A stretch of DNA of 12,211 bases from an uncultured Lachnospiraceae bacterium (GCA_934418055.1 CAKRWX010000046.1:1-12211); one strand, 5' to 3'. Positions 1 through 9,419 are shown, counted from the stretch's first letter. Numbers and translations: made by a program. Notes: generated from the letters alone by a model not told the origin.

Positions 1-96
1 GATATACATGATCAGTAACTTGTTTGCGTAGGATTTTCCATTCCGGTATACCTTTTGAAACTCACTATTCTTTTTGATAGATGGAAAACGTTTCAT
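1..96 (-). CDS. rnpA: Ribonuclease P protein component, 5' part only
   Basis: This is the protein subunit of RNase P, which helps the catalytic RNA bind pre-tRNA and remove its 5' leader. Only the first 32 codons are present; the gene runs off the left edge of the window. The visible start, MKRFPSIKKNSEFQKVY, followed by RNGKSYANK, matches the usual N-terminus of this family (the K-x-x-x-F-x-x-V-Y-x-x-G-K-S pattern). The start ATG at 96-94 is preceded by a perfect Shine-Dalgarno sequence, AAGGAGG, at 107-101. It lies directly downstream of rpmH on the same strand, the near-universal rpmH-rnpA arrangement next to bacterial origins. A hairpin lies in the gap between the two genes. The identification rests on N-terminal sequence plus context; the catalytic-RNA-binding RNR motif would be outside the window. 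Confidence 0.93.
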   Translation of the reverse strand, partial: MKRFPSIKKNSEFQKVYRNGKSYANKLLIMYI

Positions 97-133
97 GGAA
101 CCTCCTTCTAAAAACTGGTTTCCTTATAATAAG

Positions 134-161
134 AAAGGCCACAATTACTTGTGGCCCTTTC
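134..161 (-). terminator. Hairpin between rpmH and rnpA, possible attenuator
   Basis: A perfect 8-bp inverted repeat (GGCCACAA at 137-144, TTGTGGCC at 149-156, loop of 4) is extended by a GAAA/TTTC pairing with one bulged base. On the minus strand it starts about 12 nt after the rpmH stop and is followed by the T-rich run TTCTTATTAT. I infer a partial terminator or an RNA-processing/stability hairpin that sets a high L34 to low RnpA ratio. The T tract is interrupted, so complete termination is unlikely. Confidence 0.55.
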
Positions 162-168
162 GATCCGA

Positions 169-303
169 TTAAGCGGATAATTTTGCTCTTCCTTTTGCTC
201 TTCTTGCAGCTAATACTTTTCTTCCGCCTGGAGTGCTCATTCTGGCTCTGAAACCATGAACTTTGGATCTCTGTCTTTTTTTAGGCTGAAATGTCATCTT
301 CAT
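169..303 (-). CDS. rpmH: 50S ribosomal protein L34
   Basis: L34 is a very small, strongly basic protein of the large ribosomal subunit. The ORF encodes 44 residues, the normal length for the family. It begins [18 protein letters not shown], continues through the conserved [19 protein letters not shown] core and ends KLSA. The start ATG at 303-301 has an AGGAGG ribosome binding site at 319-314, 10 nt upstream. It is transcribed leftward, away from the origin, from a good sigma-A promoter at 410-382, with rnpA downstream on the same strand. Nothing is unusual in the protein itself. The identification is essentially certain from sequence and position. Confidence 0.98.
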   Translation of the reverse strand: MKMTFQPKKRQRSKVHGFRARMSTPGGRKVLAARRAKGRAKLSA

Positions 304-350
304 AACGCGGCCACCTCCTCTTTATTCTAATACCTATTTACATAAGTACA

Positions 351-366
351 TTTAGACTATTCTAAA
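351..366 (-). other. Small hairpin in the rpmH leader
   Basis: A 6-bp inverted repeat, TTTAGA-N4-TCTAAA, lies in the roughly 70-nt untranslated leader of rpmH, shortly after the predicted transcription start near 375. It is A/T-rich and weak. It could affect mRNA stability or be chance; there is no T-run making it a terminator. Confidence 0.3.
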
Positions 367-381
367 CTAAACATCGTTTCA

Positions 382-410
382 ATTATATAGAAGGAAATTC
401 TTTTCGTCAA
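382..410 (-). promoter_or_regulatory. Sigma-A promoter for rpmH(-rnpA)
   Basis: Read on the minus strand, there is a -35 TTGACG at 410-405, a 17-nt spacer and a perfect -10 TATAAT at 387-382. This is 11 of 12 consensus bases. The predicted start is near 375, giving a leader of about 70 nt before the rpmH ATG. It points away from the DnaA-box cluster. Confidence 0.85.
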
Positions 411-495
411 GGGGAAAATTTCAAAAGTTCGTGTATTTTTTTGCCTGTGAACAACTTTCCACACACTCTTGTATGTTGTGGGCAATTCTTTCCAC

Positions 496-710
496 TTATC
501 CACAAAATGTTGATAACTTGTGGATAACCATCTGGATAAGCTCTGGACAACCAAAATTTCGTTCACAGGCCCGTCCGCCAAATCCTTAGGTTTCCAGGGC
601 CCGCCCTCTGTGCATAACAACAGTTACGTTTTTCCACATTTTTGTGGATATCTATGTTGACGACTGGCTATTTCCGGCCTATTCACATGTTTTTCACATA
701 GTTATCCACA
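496..710. other. oriC: oriC DnaA-box cluster upstream of dnaA
   Basis: Three perfect DnaA boxes (TTATCCACA) are present at 496-504 (+), 519-527 (-) and 702-710 (+). Sites with one mismatch lie at 531-539 (-), 609-617 (-), 630-638 (+) and 643-651 (-). The boxes at 496 and 519 form a perfect 10-bp inverted pair (496-505 with 518-527). A GC-rich patch at about 565-610 separates the two sub-clusters. The rest of the 538-nt gap between rpmH and dnaA holds only the two divergent promoters, the rpmH leader hairpin, and the dnaA leader; I see no gene in it. Position between rpmH and dnaA is the classical site of the upstream half of a Firmicute origin. The last box sits just before the dnaA promoter, so DnaA probably also represses its own gene here (inference from known autoregulation). 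Confidence 0.93.
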
Positions 711-727
711 GATTTTTGCTATTTTCG

Positions 728-756
728 TTGAAAAAATTTCTTTCCTGTTATAGAAT
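728..756 (+). promoter_or_regulatory. Sigma-A promoter for dnaA
   Basis: A -35 TTGAAA at 728-733 and a -10 TAGAAT at 751-756 are separated by 17 nt in very A/T-rich DNA. The predicted start is near 763. That makes the in-frame ATG at 767 an almost leaderless candidate and supports the ATG at 842 as the true dnaA start. A perfect DnaA box (702-710) lies 17 nt upstream of the -35, well placed for autorepression. Confidence 0.75.
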
Positions 757-788
757 AGTCATATGATTGGGTCATCAGGCTCTTTTTT

Positions 789-814
789 ATAGAACCCCGC
801 GAATGGGATTCTAT
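789..814 (+). other. Hairpin with T-run in the dnaA leader, possible attenuator
   Basis: In the untranslated leader there is an imperfect stem: ATAGAA (789-794) pairs with TTCTAT (809-814) and CCC (796-798) with GGG (805-807), with one C/A mismatch between them and the loop GCGAAT. It is followed at once by TTTTT (814-818). This resembles a weak intrinsic terminator ahead of the dnaA ribosome binding site. A regulatory role is inference only. Confidence 0.35.
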
Positions 815-841
815 TTTTCAAAACACGTTAGGAGATTCTCT

Positions 842-2212
842 ATGCTTGAACAATTAAAAGAACAATGGGATAACATTCTTCTCCATGTCAAAGAAGAACA
901 CGATATCATGGACGTTTCCTTTAATACCTGGCTTCTCCCGCTGAAGATCTTTGCGGTGGATGGAAATGTCGTGAAGATTCTCGCTCCGGATGCGCAGATG
1001 CTGCGCTACATCCAGAAAAAATACGGCCTGATTCTGCAGGTTTCCATCGAAGAGGTCACCGGTTTTGCCTGTACCCTTGATTTCATCACGGAAGATGACG
1101 TCAAGGAAAAAGAAAAACCGGAAAAAATGCTGATCCAGAATACTCCTGGCGATGTGAGCCAGACTGCGCTGCAGAACGCCAACTTAAACCCGCGCTACAC
1201 CTTCGATACTTTCGTAGTCGGTGCCAATAATAACCTGGCCCACGCGGCGGCTCTGGCAGTGGCCGAATCCCCAGGCGAGGTTTACAATCCGCTGTTTATT
1301 TATGGAGGCGTTGGACTGGGCAAAACCCATTTGATGCACTCCATCGCCCATTTTATTTTGAAAAATAACCCAGAAGCCAAGATTTTATATGTCACTTCCG
1401 AGAAATTTACCAATGAGCTGATCGACGCCATCCGTAACAAAAACAACATTTCCACCACGGAATTTCGTGAGAAATACCGTAACAACGATGTGCTTCTGAT
1501 CGACGATATCCAGTTTATTATCGGTAAGGAAAGTACCCAGGAGGAATTTTTCCATACCTTTAATACCTTATATGAAGCCAAAAAACAGATCATCATCTCC
1601 TCCGATAAACCGCCGAAAGAGATCGAGACACTGGAAGAGAGACTCCGTTCCCGTTTTGAATGGGGCCTGACCGTGGACATCCAGTCTCCTGATTATGAAA
1701 CCCGAATGGCGATCCTGCGCAAAAAAGAAGAGATGGAAGGCTACAATATTGATAACGAAGTCATCAAATACATTGCCACCAACATCAAATCCAACATCCG
1801 TGAGCTGGAAGGCGCGCTGACCAAGATCGTTGCCCTCTCCAAGCTGGATCACAACAAGGAGATCAACATCGCCCTTGCCGAAGAAGCGTTAAAGGATATC
1901 ATTTCCCCGAATGCGGAGCGGAAAGTGACGCCAGAGCTGATCATCCAGGTGGTTGCCGACCATTTTGGCATCACCCCTCTGGATATCTCTTCTCAAAAAC
2001 GGAATAAAGAAGTCGTTTATCCACGGCAGATCGTCATGTACCTGTGCCAGAGTATGACCGGAGCCTCCTTACAAGAGATCGGCCGTTACCTTGGCGGACG
2101 TGACCATACTACCATTATTCACGGGCGTGAGAAGATCGCAGCGGACTTAAAGACCAACGAAAATCTGGCCAACACCATTGAGATTTTGAAGAAAAAGCTC
2201 AGTCCACAGTAA
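842..2212 (+). CDS. dnaA: Chromosomal replication initiator protein DnaA
   Basis: DnaA is the ATP-dependent initiator that binds TTATCCACA boxes at oriC, oligomerises and melts the origin so that helicase can load. The 456 residues show the full family plan. An N-terminal helicase/oligomerisation domain (about 1-85) begins MLEQLKEQWDNIL. A short charged linker follows. The AAA+ ATPase has Walker A GGVGLGKTH at 155-163, Walker B LLIDD at 218-222 and LRSRF at 268-272. The C-terminal box-binding domain carries GGRDHTTIIHG at 418-428. I chose the ATG at 842 because it has an AGGAG site at 830-834 and starts as DnaA homologues do. An in-frame ATG at 767 would add 25 unrelated residues, has no ribosome binding site and lies next to the predicted transcription start. 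DnaA boxes flank the gene on both sides. Length and motifs are normal, with no sign of disruption. Confidence 0.98.
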   Translation: MLEQLKEQWDNILLHVKEEHDIMDVSFNTWLLPLKIFAVDGNVVKILAPDAQMLRYIQKKYGLILQVSIEEVTGFACTLDFITEDDVKEKEKPEKMLIQNTPGDVSQTALQNANLNPRYTFDTFVVGANNNLAHAAALAVAESPGEVYNPLFIYGGVGLGKTHLMHSIAHFILKNNPEAKILYVTSEKFTNELIDAIRNKNNISTTEFREKYRNNDVLLIDDIQFIIGKESTQEEFFHTFNTLYEAKKQIIISSDKPPKEIETLEERLRSRFEWGLTVDIQSPDYETRMAILRKKEEMEGYNIDNEVIKYIATNIKSNIRELEGALTKIVALSKLDHNKEINIALAEEALKDIISPNAERKVTPELIIQVVADHFGITPLDISSQKRNKEVVYPRQIVMYLCQSMTGASLQEIGRYLGGRDHTTIIHGREKIAADLKTNENLANTIEILKKKLSPQ

Positions 2213-2214
2213 TT

Positions 2215-2323
2215 TGTGGAAAACCTGTTGGCAGACTGTGGATAACTGTAGTGGATTTTTCGCCGGATTTTCTCCTGTGGATAATCAAAAAGTTGTTCCA
2301 TGGATTTTCGGTGGTTATCCACA
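2215..2323. other. oriC: oriC DnaA-box cluster between dnaA and dnaN
   Basis: The 257-nt gap after dnaA holds three perfect DnaA boxes at 2237-2245 (-), 2276-2284 (-) and 2315-2323 (+), plus a one-mismatch site at 2215-2223 (-). The spacing between the two minus-strand perfect boxes is 39 nt start to start, and the plus-strand box follows 39 nt after that. Together with the cluster before dnaA this makes a bipartite origin of the kind known from Bacillus subtilis, where boxes on both sides of dnaA are needed. No protein-coding gene fits here: the open frame through it has no ribosome binding site and ends inside dnaN. Confidence 0.9.
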
Positions 2324-2369
2324 AGGTTTTTCCCAGTGGATTTTGAAGCAGTTCAAAGGGTTTCTCAGG

Positions 2370-2450
2370 TTTTACACAAATTCACAGCCCCTACTACGAA
2401 TGCTACGGAAAGTATTTCTTTATACACGTATTTATTTTGGATTTTCCAGC
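2370..2450. other. Candidate DNA unwinding element with DnaA-trio-like repeat
   Basis: Two degenerate head-to-tail DnaA boxes, TTTTACACA (2370-2378) and AAATTCACA (2378-2386), are followed by CCCC (2388-2391). Next comes a run of triplets, CTA-CTA-CGA-ATG-CTA (2391-2405), and then an A/T-rich stretch (about 2409-2447). This is the order described for the Bacillus basal unwinding system: box, short GC clamp, DnaA-trios (3'-GAT-5' on the bottom strand), AT-rich DUE. Three of the five triplets match the trio pattern exactly. The assignment is by analogy and position just before dnaN. Confidence 0.5.
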
Positions 2451-2469
2451 AAAGGAGTTATCAACAATT

Positions 2470-3588
2470 ATGAAACTGACATTCCAGAAAGACGACCTGT
2501 TAAATGGCATTAATATTGTTTTAAAAGCAGTTCCATCCAAAACCACCATGCCGATCTTAGAATGTATCTTAATCGACGCATCCGATAACCAGATCAAATT
2601 AACGGCCAATGACATGGAACTTGGTATTGAGACGAAGGTGGAAGGTTCGATTTTATCCAGAGGTAAGATCGCTCTTGATGCAAAATTATTATCTGAGATC
2701 ATTCGTAAATTATCTGGTGGTGAATCCGATATCACCATCGAATCCGATGAAAAATACAATACCACCATTACCTGTGACAACTCTGTTTTCCACATTCAGG
2801 GTAAAAACGGCGATGAATTCTCCTATCTTCCATTTATTGAGAAGGATCATTTCATCTGTCTGTCCCAGTTCACCTTAAAAGAAGTCATCCGCCAGACCTT
2901 ATTCTCTATTTCTGTCAATGACAGCAACAAGATGATGACCGGCGAGTTATTCCAGGTGACGGACAACGAGTTAAAAGTGGTTTCCCTGGACGGACATCGT
3001 ATGTCTATCCGCAAGATCGAGTTAAAAGATCATTATGAAAATATAAAAGTCATCGTTCCTGGCAAGACTTTAGGCGAGATCAGCAAGATCTTAAATGGGG
3101 ATAATGAGAAAGACGTCCGCATTTACTTCAGCAAGAACCACATTCTCTTCGAGTTTGATGATACGGTTGTGGTTTCCCGTCTGATCGAGGGCGAATATTT
3201 CCGCATTGACCAGATGCTTTCCAGCGATTATGAGACAAAGGTAACGGTGAATAAAAAAGAATTTTTGGACTGCATTGACCGGGCCAGCATCCTGATCCGT
3301 GAGAACGATAAAAAACCGATCATTATCAACATCACGGATCATTCCATGGAATTAAAGATGAATTCCAGCTTCGGTTCCATGAATGCGGAAGTGATGATCC
3401 ACAAGAATGGTAAAGACATCATGATCGGCTTCAATCCGAAGTTCCTGATGGATGCGCTTCGTATCATTGATGATGAAGAAGTGGATCTGTATATGATGAA
3501 TCCAAAATCCCCATGTTTCATTAAGGATGCGGAGGAGACTTACATTTACCTGATTCTGCCGGTAAACTTTAATGCGGCAACTGTTTAG
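2470..3588 (+). CDS. dnaN: DNA polymerase III beta subunit (sliding clamp)
   Basis: The beta clamp is a ring-shaped dimer that encircles DNA and tethers the replicative polymerase and many repair proteins to it. The 372-residue product has the usual length for three tandem clamp domains. It starts MKLTFQKDDLLNGINIVLKA, has the conserved PILECI segment near residue 35 and the SLDGHRM segment in the middle domain, and ends in YLILPVN, the family's C-terminal signature. The ATG at 2470 is preceded by AAGGAG at 2452-2457, 12 nt away, which is slightly long. An in-frame TTG at 2437 would add 11 residues but has no ribosome binding site. It heads a co-directional run with yaaA, recF, gyrB and gyrA with gaps of 21 nt or less. 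I could not assign a convincing separate promoter, so read-through from dnaA may contribute. Confidence 0.98.
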   Translation: MKLTFQKDDLLNGINIVLKAVPSKTTMPILECILIDASDNQIKLTANDMELGIETKVEGSILSRGKIALDAKLLSEIIRKLSGGESDITIESDEKYNTTITCDNSVFHIQGKNGDEFSYLPFIEKDHFICLSQFTLKEVIRQTLFSISVNDSNKMMTGELFQVTDNELKVVSLDGHRMSIRKIELKDHYENIKVIVPGKTLGEISKILNGDNEKDVRIYFSKNHILFEFDDTVVVSRLIEGEYFRIDQMLSSDYETKVTVNKKEFLDCIDRASILIRENDKKPIIINITDHSMELKMNSSFGSMNAEVMIHKNGKDIMIGFNPKFLMDALRIIDDEEVDLYMMNPKSPCFIKDAEETYIYLILPVNFNAATV

Positions 3589-3609
3589 GGAAAATCGAAG
3601 GAGTAAACC

Positions 3610-3819
3610 ATGGAAGTTATCAAATTAAGAGACGAATACATCAAATTGGGACAGGCATTAAAGGCAGCAGGGCTTGTGGAAACAGGTGTTGATGCCAAAT
3701 ATGCCATCGAGGATGGTCTGGTAAAAGTAAATGGCGAAGTGGCAACACAGCGAGGCAAGAAGCTTCATGCCGGAGATGTGGTAAGCTACGATGGAGAGAC
3801 CATCAAAATTGAAGCATAA
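3610..3819 (+). CDS. yaaA: S4-domain RNA-binding protein YaaA
   Basis: This 69-residue protein consists of almost nothing but an S4 RNA-binding fold. LGQALKAAGLVETGVDAKY is followed by a short loop, then VKVNGEVATQRGKKLHAGD, the typical strand-turn-strand with basic residues that contacts RNA. Small S4 proteins are found at this exact position, between dnaN and recF, in Bacillus and many Firmicutes, where the Bacillus member has been linked to large-subunit ribosome assembly. The ATG at 3610 has an AAGGAG site at 3598-3603. The gene begins 21 nt after dnaN and ends only 3 nt before recF, so the three are almost surely one transcript and recF translation may depend on it. The family is secure; the exact RNA target cannot be read from the sequence. 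Confidence 0.93.
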   Translation: MEVIKLRDEYIKLGQALKAAGLVETGVDAKYAIEDGLVKVNGEVATQRGKKLHAGDVVSYDGETIKIEA

Positions 3820-3822
3820 ATC

Positions 3823-4908
3823 ATGATCATCGAGTCAATTGAACTAAAAAATTACCGGAATTATGAAAATTTACAGTTAGAATTAAGCCCGGGAACCAAT
3901 ATTTTCTACGGGGACAATGCCCAGGGAAAGACCAATATCTTAGAGTCGGTCTATGTCTGCTGTACGACCAAGTCCCACAAAGGAAGCAAAGACAAAGAGA
4001 TGATCCGGTTCGGAGAGGATGAGGCCCATATCAAGCTGACCGTGAGGAAGCAGGATGTGCCTTACCGGATCGATATGCATTTAAAGAAAAATAAAGCCAA
4101 GGGGATTGCCATTAACGGAATCCCGATTCGGAAAGCCAGCGAGCTGTTTGGCATTGTCAACGTGGTATTTTTCTCGCCGGAGGACTTAAACATCATTAAA
4201 AATGGTCCTGCGGAGCGGAGAAGATTCCTGGATCTGGAGTTATGTCAACTCAATAAGCTGTATGTCCACGCCCTGATCCAGTATAACCGGGTGGTGACTC
4301 AGAGAAATAAGCTGTTAAAAGAGCTTTCGTTCCATCCGGAATATGAGGAGACCCTGGATATCTGGGATCTGCAGCTTGCCCAGTATGGACGCCAGGTCAT
4401 TGAGTATCGGACGGATTTTGTGAAACAGTTAAATGAGATGATCGTTGGAATCCATAACCAGTTGTCAGGAGGAAAGGAACATCTGGAGATTTTCTATGAA
4501 CCCAATGTGGAGGCGGAAAAGCTGGAAGACGCCCTGGCGAAAAACCGGGATTCGGACCTCAGACAGCGGACTACCGGCATTGGTCCCCATCGGGATGATA
4601 TCAGTTTTATCGTCAATGGAATTGATATCCGCAGGTTTGGTTCCCAGGGGCAGCAGAGAACCGCAGCCTTGTCCCTGAAACTGGCAGAGATTGAGTTGGT
4701 AAAATACCTGGTAAAGGATTATCCGGTTCTGCTTTTGGACGATGTGTTATCGGAGCTTGATGGAAGCAGACAGGAACATCTGTTAGCCGGGATCGACCAT
4801 ATCCAGACCATGATCACCTGCACGGGTCTGGAAGATTTTTTGAGCCATCGTTTCCCCATCGACAAGATCTATAAAGTGGTGGAAGGAACGGTATCAGGTG
4901 AAAACTAA
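3823..4908 (+). CDS. recF: DNA replication and repair protein RecF
   Basis: RecF is an SMC-like ATPase that, with RecO and RecR, promotes RecA loading at single-strand gaps and stalled forks. The 361 residues match the family length and start MIIESIELKNYRNYENL. Walker A is GDNAQGKTN at 30-38, the ABC-type signature region is GSQGQQR at 273-279, and Walker B is VLLLDDVLSELD at 302-313. It starts 3 nt after the yaaA stop. The nearest purine-rich stretch (GGAGAG, 3793-3798) is about 24 nt upstream, too far for a normal ribosome binding site, so translation is probably coupled to yaaA. gyrB follows after 20 nt, without the small DUF370 (RemB/YaaB-type) gene that separates recF and gyrB in Bacillus. 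All key ATPase motifs are intact. Confidence 0.97.
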   Translation: MIIESIELKNYRNYENLQLELSPGTNIFYGDNAQGKTNILESVYVCCTTKSHKGSKDKEMIRFGEDEAHIKLTVRKQDVPYRIDMHLKKNKAKGIAINGIPIRKASELFGIVNVVFFSPEDLNIIKNGPAERRRFLDLELCQLNKLYVHALIQYNRVVTQRNKLLKELSFHPEYEETLDIWDLQLAQYGRQVIEYRTDFVKQLNEMIVGIHNQLSGGKEHLEIFYEPNVEAEKLEDALAKNRDSDLRQRTTGIGPHRDDISFIVNGIDIRRFGSQGQQRTAALSLKLAEIELVKYLVKDYPVLLLDDVLSELDGSRQEHLLAGIDHIQTMITCTGLEDFLSHRFPIDKIYKVVEGTVSGEN

Positions 4909-4919
4909 TAATTTAGTAG

Positions 4920-6842
<1,923 letters not shown>

Positions 6843-6856
6843 AAAAGGAGAGCACA

Positions 6857-9373
6857 ATGGAACCCAATATCTTTGATAAAATTCATGACATAGATTTGAA
6901 AAAGACCATGGAGAAATCCTATATCGATTACGCCATGAGCGTTATCGCTTCCAGGGCTCTTCCGGATGTAAGGGACGGTTTAAAGCCGGTTCAGCGAAGA
7001 GTTCTCTACTCCATGATCGAGTTAAACAACGGTCCGGACAAGCCACATCGTAAATGTGCCCGTATCGTCGGTGATACCATGGGTAAATACCATCCACATG
7101 GCGACAGCTCCATTTACGGTGCGTTAGTCAATATGGCCCAGGAATGGTCTACCCGTTATCCGTTGGTAGACGGACACGGAAACTTTGGTTCCGTTGATGG
7201 CGATGGCGCCGCAGCGATGCGATACACGGAGGCCCGTTTAAGCCGGATCTCCATGGAGATGTTGGCGGATATCGGTAAAGATACCGTTGATTTCGTACCG
7301 AACTTTGATGAGACTGAGAAAGAACCGACTGTTCTTCCATCCAGATACCCGAACCTGCTGGTAAATGGTACTTCCGGTATCGCCGTTGGTATGGCTACCA
7401 ACATCCCGCCTCACAACTTACGGGAGGTCATCGGAGCCGTTGTCAAGATCATTGACAATCAGGTAGAGGAGAACCGGGAGACCACCATCGATGAGGTGAT
7501 GGACATCATCAAAGGACCGGATTTCCCAACGGGAGCGGAAGTTCTCGGCAAAGCCGGAATCGATGAGGCATACCGGACTGGCCGCGGCAAGATCCGTGTC
7601 CGCGCCGTATCCAACATCGAGACCATGCCAAACGGCAAGAGCCGTATCATTGTCACCGAGATCCCATATCTGGTGAACAAAGCCCGTCTGATCGAGAAGA
7701 TCGCGGAGCTGGTAAAAGAAAAACGAGTAGACGGTATCACCGATCTGCGTGATGAGTCTGACCGTAGCGGTATGCGTATTGTCATCGAGCTGCGCCGCGA
7801 CGTGAATGCCAATGTGGTGTTAAATCAGTTATTAAAACACACCCAGTTACAGGATACGTTCGGCGTGATCATGCTGGCCCTGGTCAATAATCAGCCGAAG
7901 GTCTTAAACCTGTTGGAGATGCTGAATTACTATCTGGATCACCAGAAAGACGTTGTGACCAGAAGAACCAGATACGATCTGAATAAGGCAGAGGAGCGCG
8001 CCCACATCTTAGAGGGCTTACTGATCGCTTTAGACAACATTGATGAAGTGATCCGTATCATCCGTGGCTCCCAGACTGTCCAGCTTGCAAAACAGCAGTT
8101 GATGGAGCGTTTCGGCCTAAGTGACGCCCAGTCCCAGGCCATCGTAGACATGCGCCTGAGAGCTCTGACCGGTCTGGAACGTGACAAGTTAGAGAATGAA
8201 TACAAAGAACTGGAGGTAAGAATTGCAGAGTTGAAGGCGATTCTTGCAGATGAGAAGAAGCTTCTCGGCGTGATCAAAGAAGAGATCCAGGTGATCTCCG
8301 ACAAATACGGCGATGACAGAAGAACTTCTATTGGATTTGATGAGTTTGATATGTCTGCAGAAGACTTAATTCCAAACGATGAGACCATCGTTGCCATGAC
8401 CAAACTTGGCTACATCAAGAGAATGTCCAAGGACAATTTCAAGAGCCAGAACCGTGGCGGCAAAGGAATCAAGGGTATGCAGACCATCGATGAGGACTAT
8501 ATCGAGGATCTGATTCTGACCAAGAACCATAACTATATTATGTTCTTCACCAACACCGGCCGTGTATACCGCTTAAAGGCTTATGCAATTCCGGAGGCAG
8601 GAAGAACCGCCAGAGGAACCGCGATTGTGAACCTGATCCAGCTTCTCCCAGGCGAGAAGATCACCGCCATCATTTCCATGAAGGAATACGATGATGAGAA
8701 GTTCTTATTTATGGCTACCAAGAACGGTATGGTGAAGAAGACTCCGATGCGCGAGTATGCCAACGTGAGAAAGACCGGTCTTCAAGCCATTGTCCTTCGG
8801 GAAAATGACGAGCTGATTGAGGTAAAAGCAACAGATAATGAGCGTGATATCTTTATGGTTACCAAATTCGGTAAATCCATTCGTTTCCACGAGACCGATG
8901 TCCGCGTGACCGGCCGTGTATCTATGGGCGTTATCGGTATGAACTTAGACGAGGGCGATGAGATCGTCGGCATGCAGATGGATTCCCAGGGCGAGACACT
9001 GTTAGTGGTTTCTGAAAATGGTATTGGCAAGAGAACCGAGATTTCCGAGTTCCCGATTCAGAAACGTGGCGGTAAGGGCGTTCTCTGCTACAAGATCGTA
9101 GAGAAGACCGGATGCCTGGTAGGCGCGAAACTGGTTCATGACGATCATGACATTATGATGATCACCAATGAGGGCATTATCATCCGGATCAGTGTCAAAG
9201 ATATTTCCATCATTGGAAGAAATACTTCCGGTGTGAAACTGATGAACATTGACCCGAATTCCGATACCCGCATTGCCAGCATCGCAAAAGTAAGAGATGA
9301 TGAGCAGAATCCGGAAGTGGAAGACGCAGTGGAGGAACCAGAAAGCGGAGAAACCGTTGGTGATTCCGAATAA
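6857..9373 (+). CDS. gyrA: DNA gyrase subunit A
   Basis: GyrA cuts and rejoins DNA in gyrase and wraps it for supercoiling. The 838 residues have the winged-helix/tower cleavage domain first. Its active-site tyrosine is Tyr123, in [10 protein letters not shown]. The quinolone pocket is [10 protein letters not shown], with Ser84 and Gly88 at the positions of E. coli Ser83 and Asp87. The C-terminal beta-pinwheel carries a GyrA box, QNRGGKG, at 531-537, and a second box-like QKRGGKG at 735-741. The protein ends in an acidic tail (about 815-838). The GyrA box marks it as gyrase rather than topoisomerase IV. AAGGAG at 6845-6850 precedes the ATG at 6857, 14 nt after gyrB. A strong hairpin terminator follows at 9420-9458. 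Gly at position 88 may lower quinolone binding, but may be normal for this lineage. Confidence 0.98.
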   Translation: MEPNIFDKIHDIDLKKTMEKSYIDYAMSVIASRALPDVRDGLKPVQRRVLYSMIELNNGPDKPHRKCARIVGDTMGKYHPHGDSSIYGALVNMAQEWSTRYPLVDGHGNFGSVDGDGAAAMRYTEARLSRISMEMLADIGKDTVDFVPNFDETEKEPTVLPSRYPNLLVNGTSGIAVGMATNIPPHNLREVIGAVVKIIDNQVEENRETTIDEVMDIIKGPDFPTGAEVLGKAGIDEAYRTGRGKIRVRAVSNIETMPNGKSRIIVTEIPYLVNKARLIEKIAELVKEKRVDGITDLRDESDRSGMRIVIELRRDVNANVVLNQLLKHTQLQDTFGVIMLALVNNQPKVLNLLEMLNYYLDHQKDVVTRRTRYDLNKAEERAHILEGLLIALDNIDEVIRIIRGSQTVQLAKQQLMERFGLSDAQSQAIVDMRLRALTGLERDKLENEYKELEVRIAELKAILADEKKLLGVIKEEIQVISDKYGDDRRTSIGFDEFDMSAEDLIPNDETIVAMTKLGYIKRMSKDNFKSQNRGGKGIKGMQTIDEDYIEDLILTKNHNYIMFFTNTGRVYRLKAYAIPEAGRTARGTAIVNLIQLLPGEKITAIISMKEYDDEKFLFMATKNGMVKKTPMREYANVRKTGLQAIVLRENDELIEVKATDNERDIFMVTKFGKSIRFHETDVRVTGRVSMGVIGMNLDEGDEIVGMQMDSQGETLLVVSENGIGKRTEISEFPIQKRGGKGVLCYKIVEKTGCLVGAKLVHDDHDIMMITNEGIIIRISVKDISIIGRNTSGVKLMNIDPNSDTRIASIAKVRDDEQNPEVEDAVEEPESGETVGDSE

Positions 9374-9419
9374 ATAAGAAATACGCAGCAGGTCGTTTCT
9401 AGCCTGCGCGCGGAAAATG

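Noticed and set aside
357..620. Minus-strand open frame of 87 codons in the upstream origin
   Set aside because: It runs through the DnaA boxes and across the rpmH promoter, has no ribosome binding site and no recognisable domain; it is origin DNA read as protein.
767..841. Longer DnaA starting at the ATG at 767
   Set aside because: It adds 25 residues unlike DnaA, has no Shine-Dalgarno sequence and begins only a few bases after the predicted transcription start. The ATG at 842 has AGGAG and a normal DnaA N-terminus.
2371..2400. dnaN promoter with TTTACA as -35 and TACGAA as -10
   Set aside because: The -10 is poor, the spacing is 18 nt, and both elements are better explained as the degenerate DnaA box and triplet repeat of the unwinding site.
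2214..2513. Open frame of 99 codons spanning the dnaA-dnaN gap
   Set aside because: It covers the second DnaA-box cluster and enters dnaN in another frame, with no ribosome binding site and no family resemblance.
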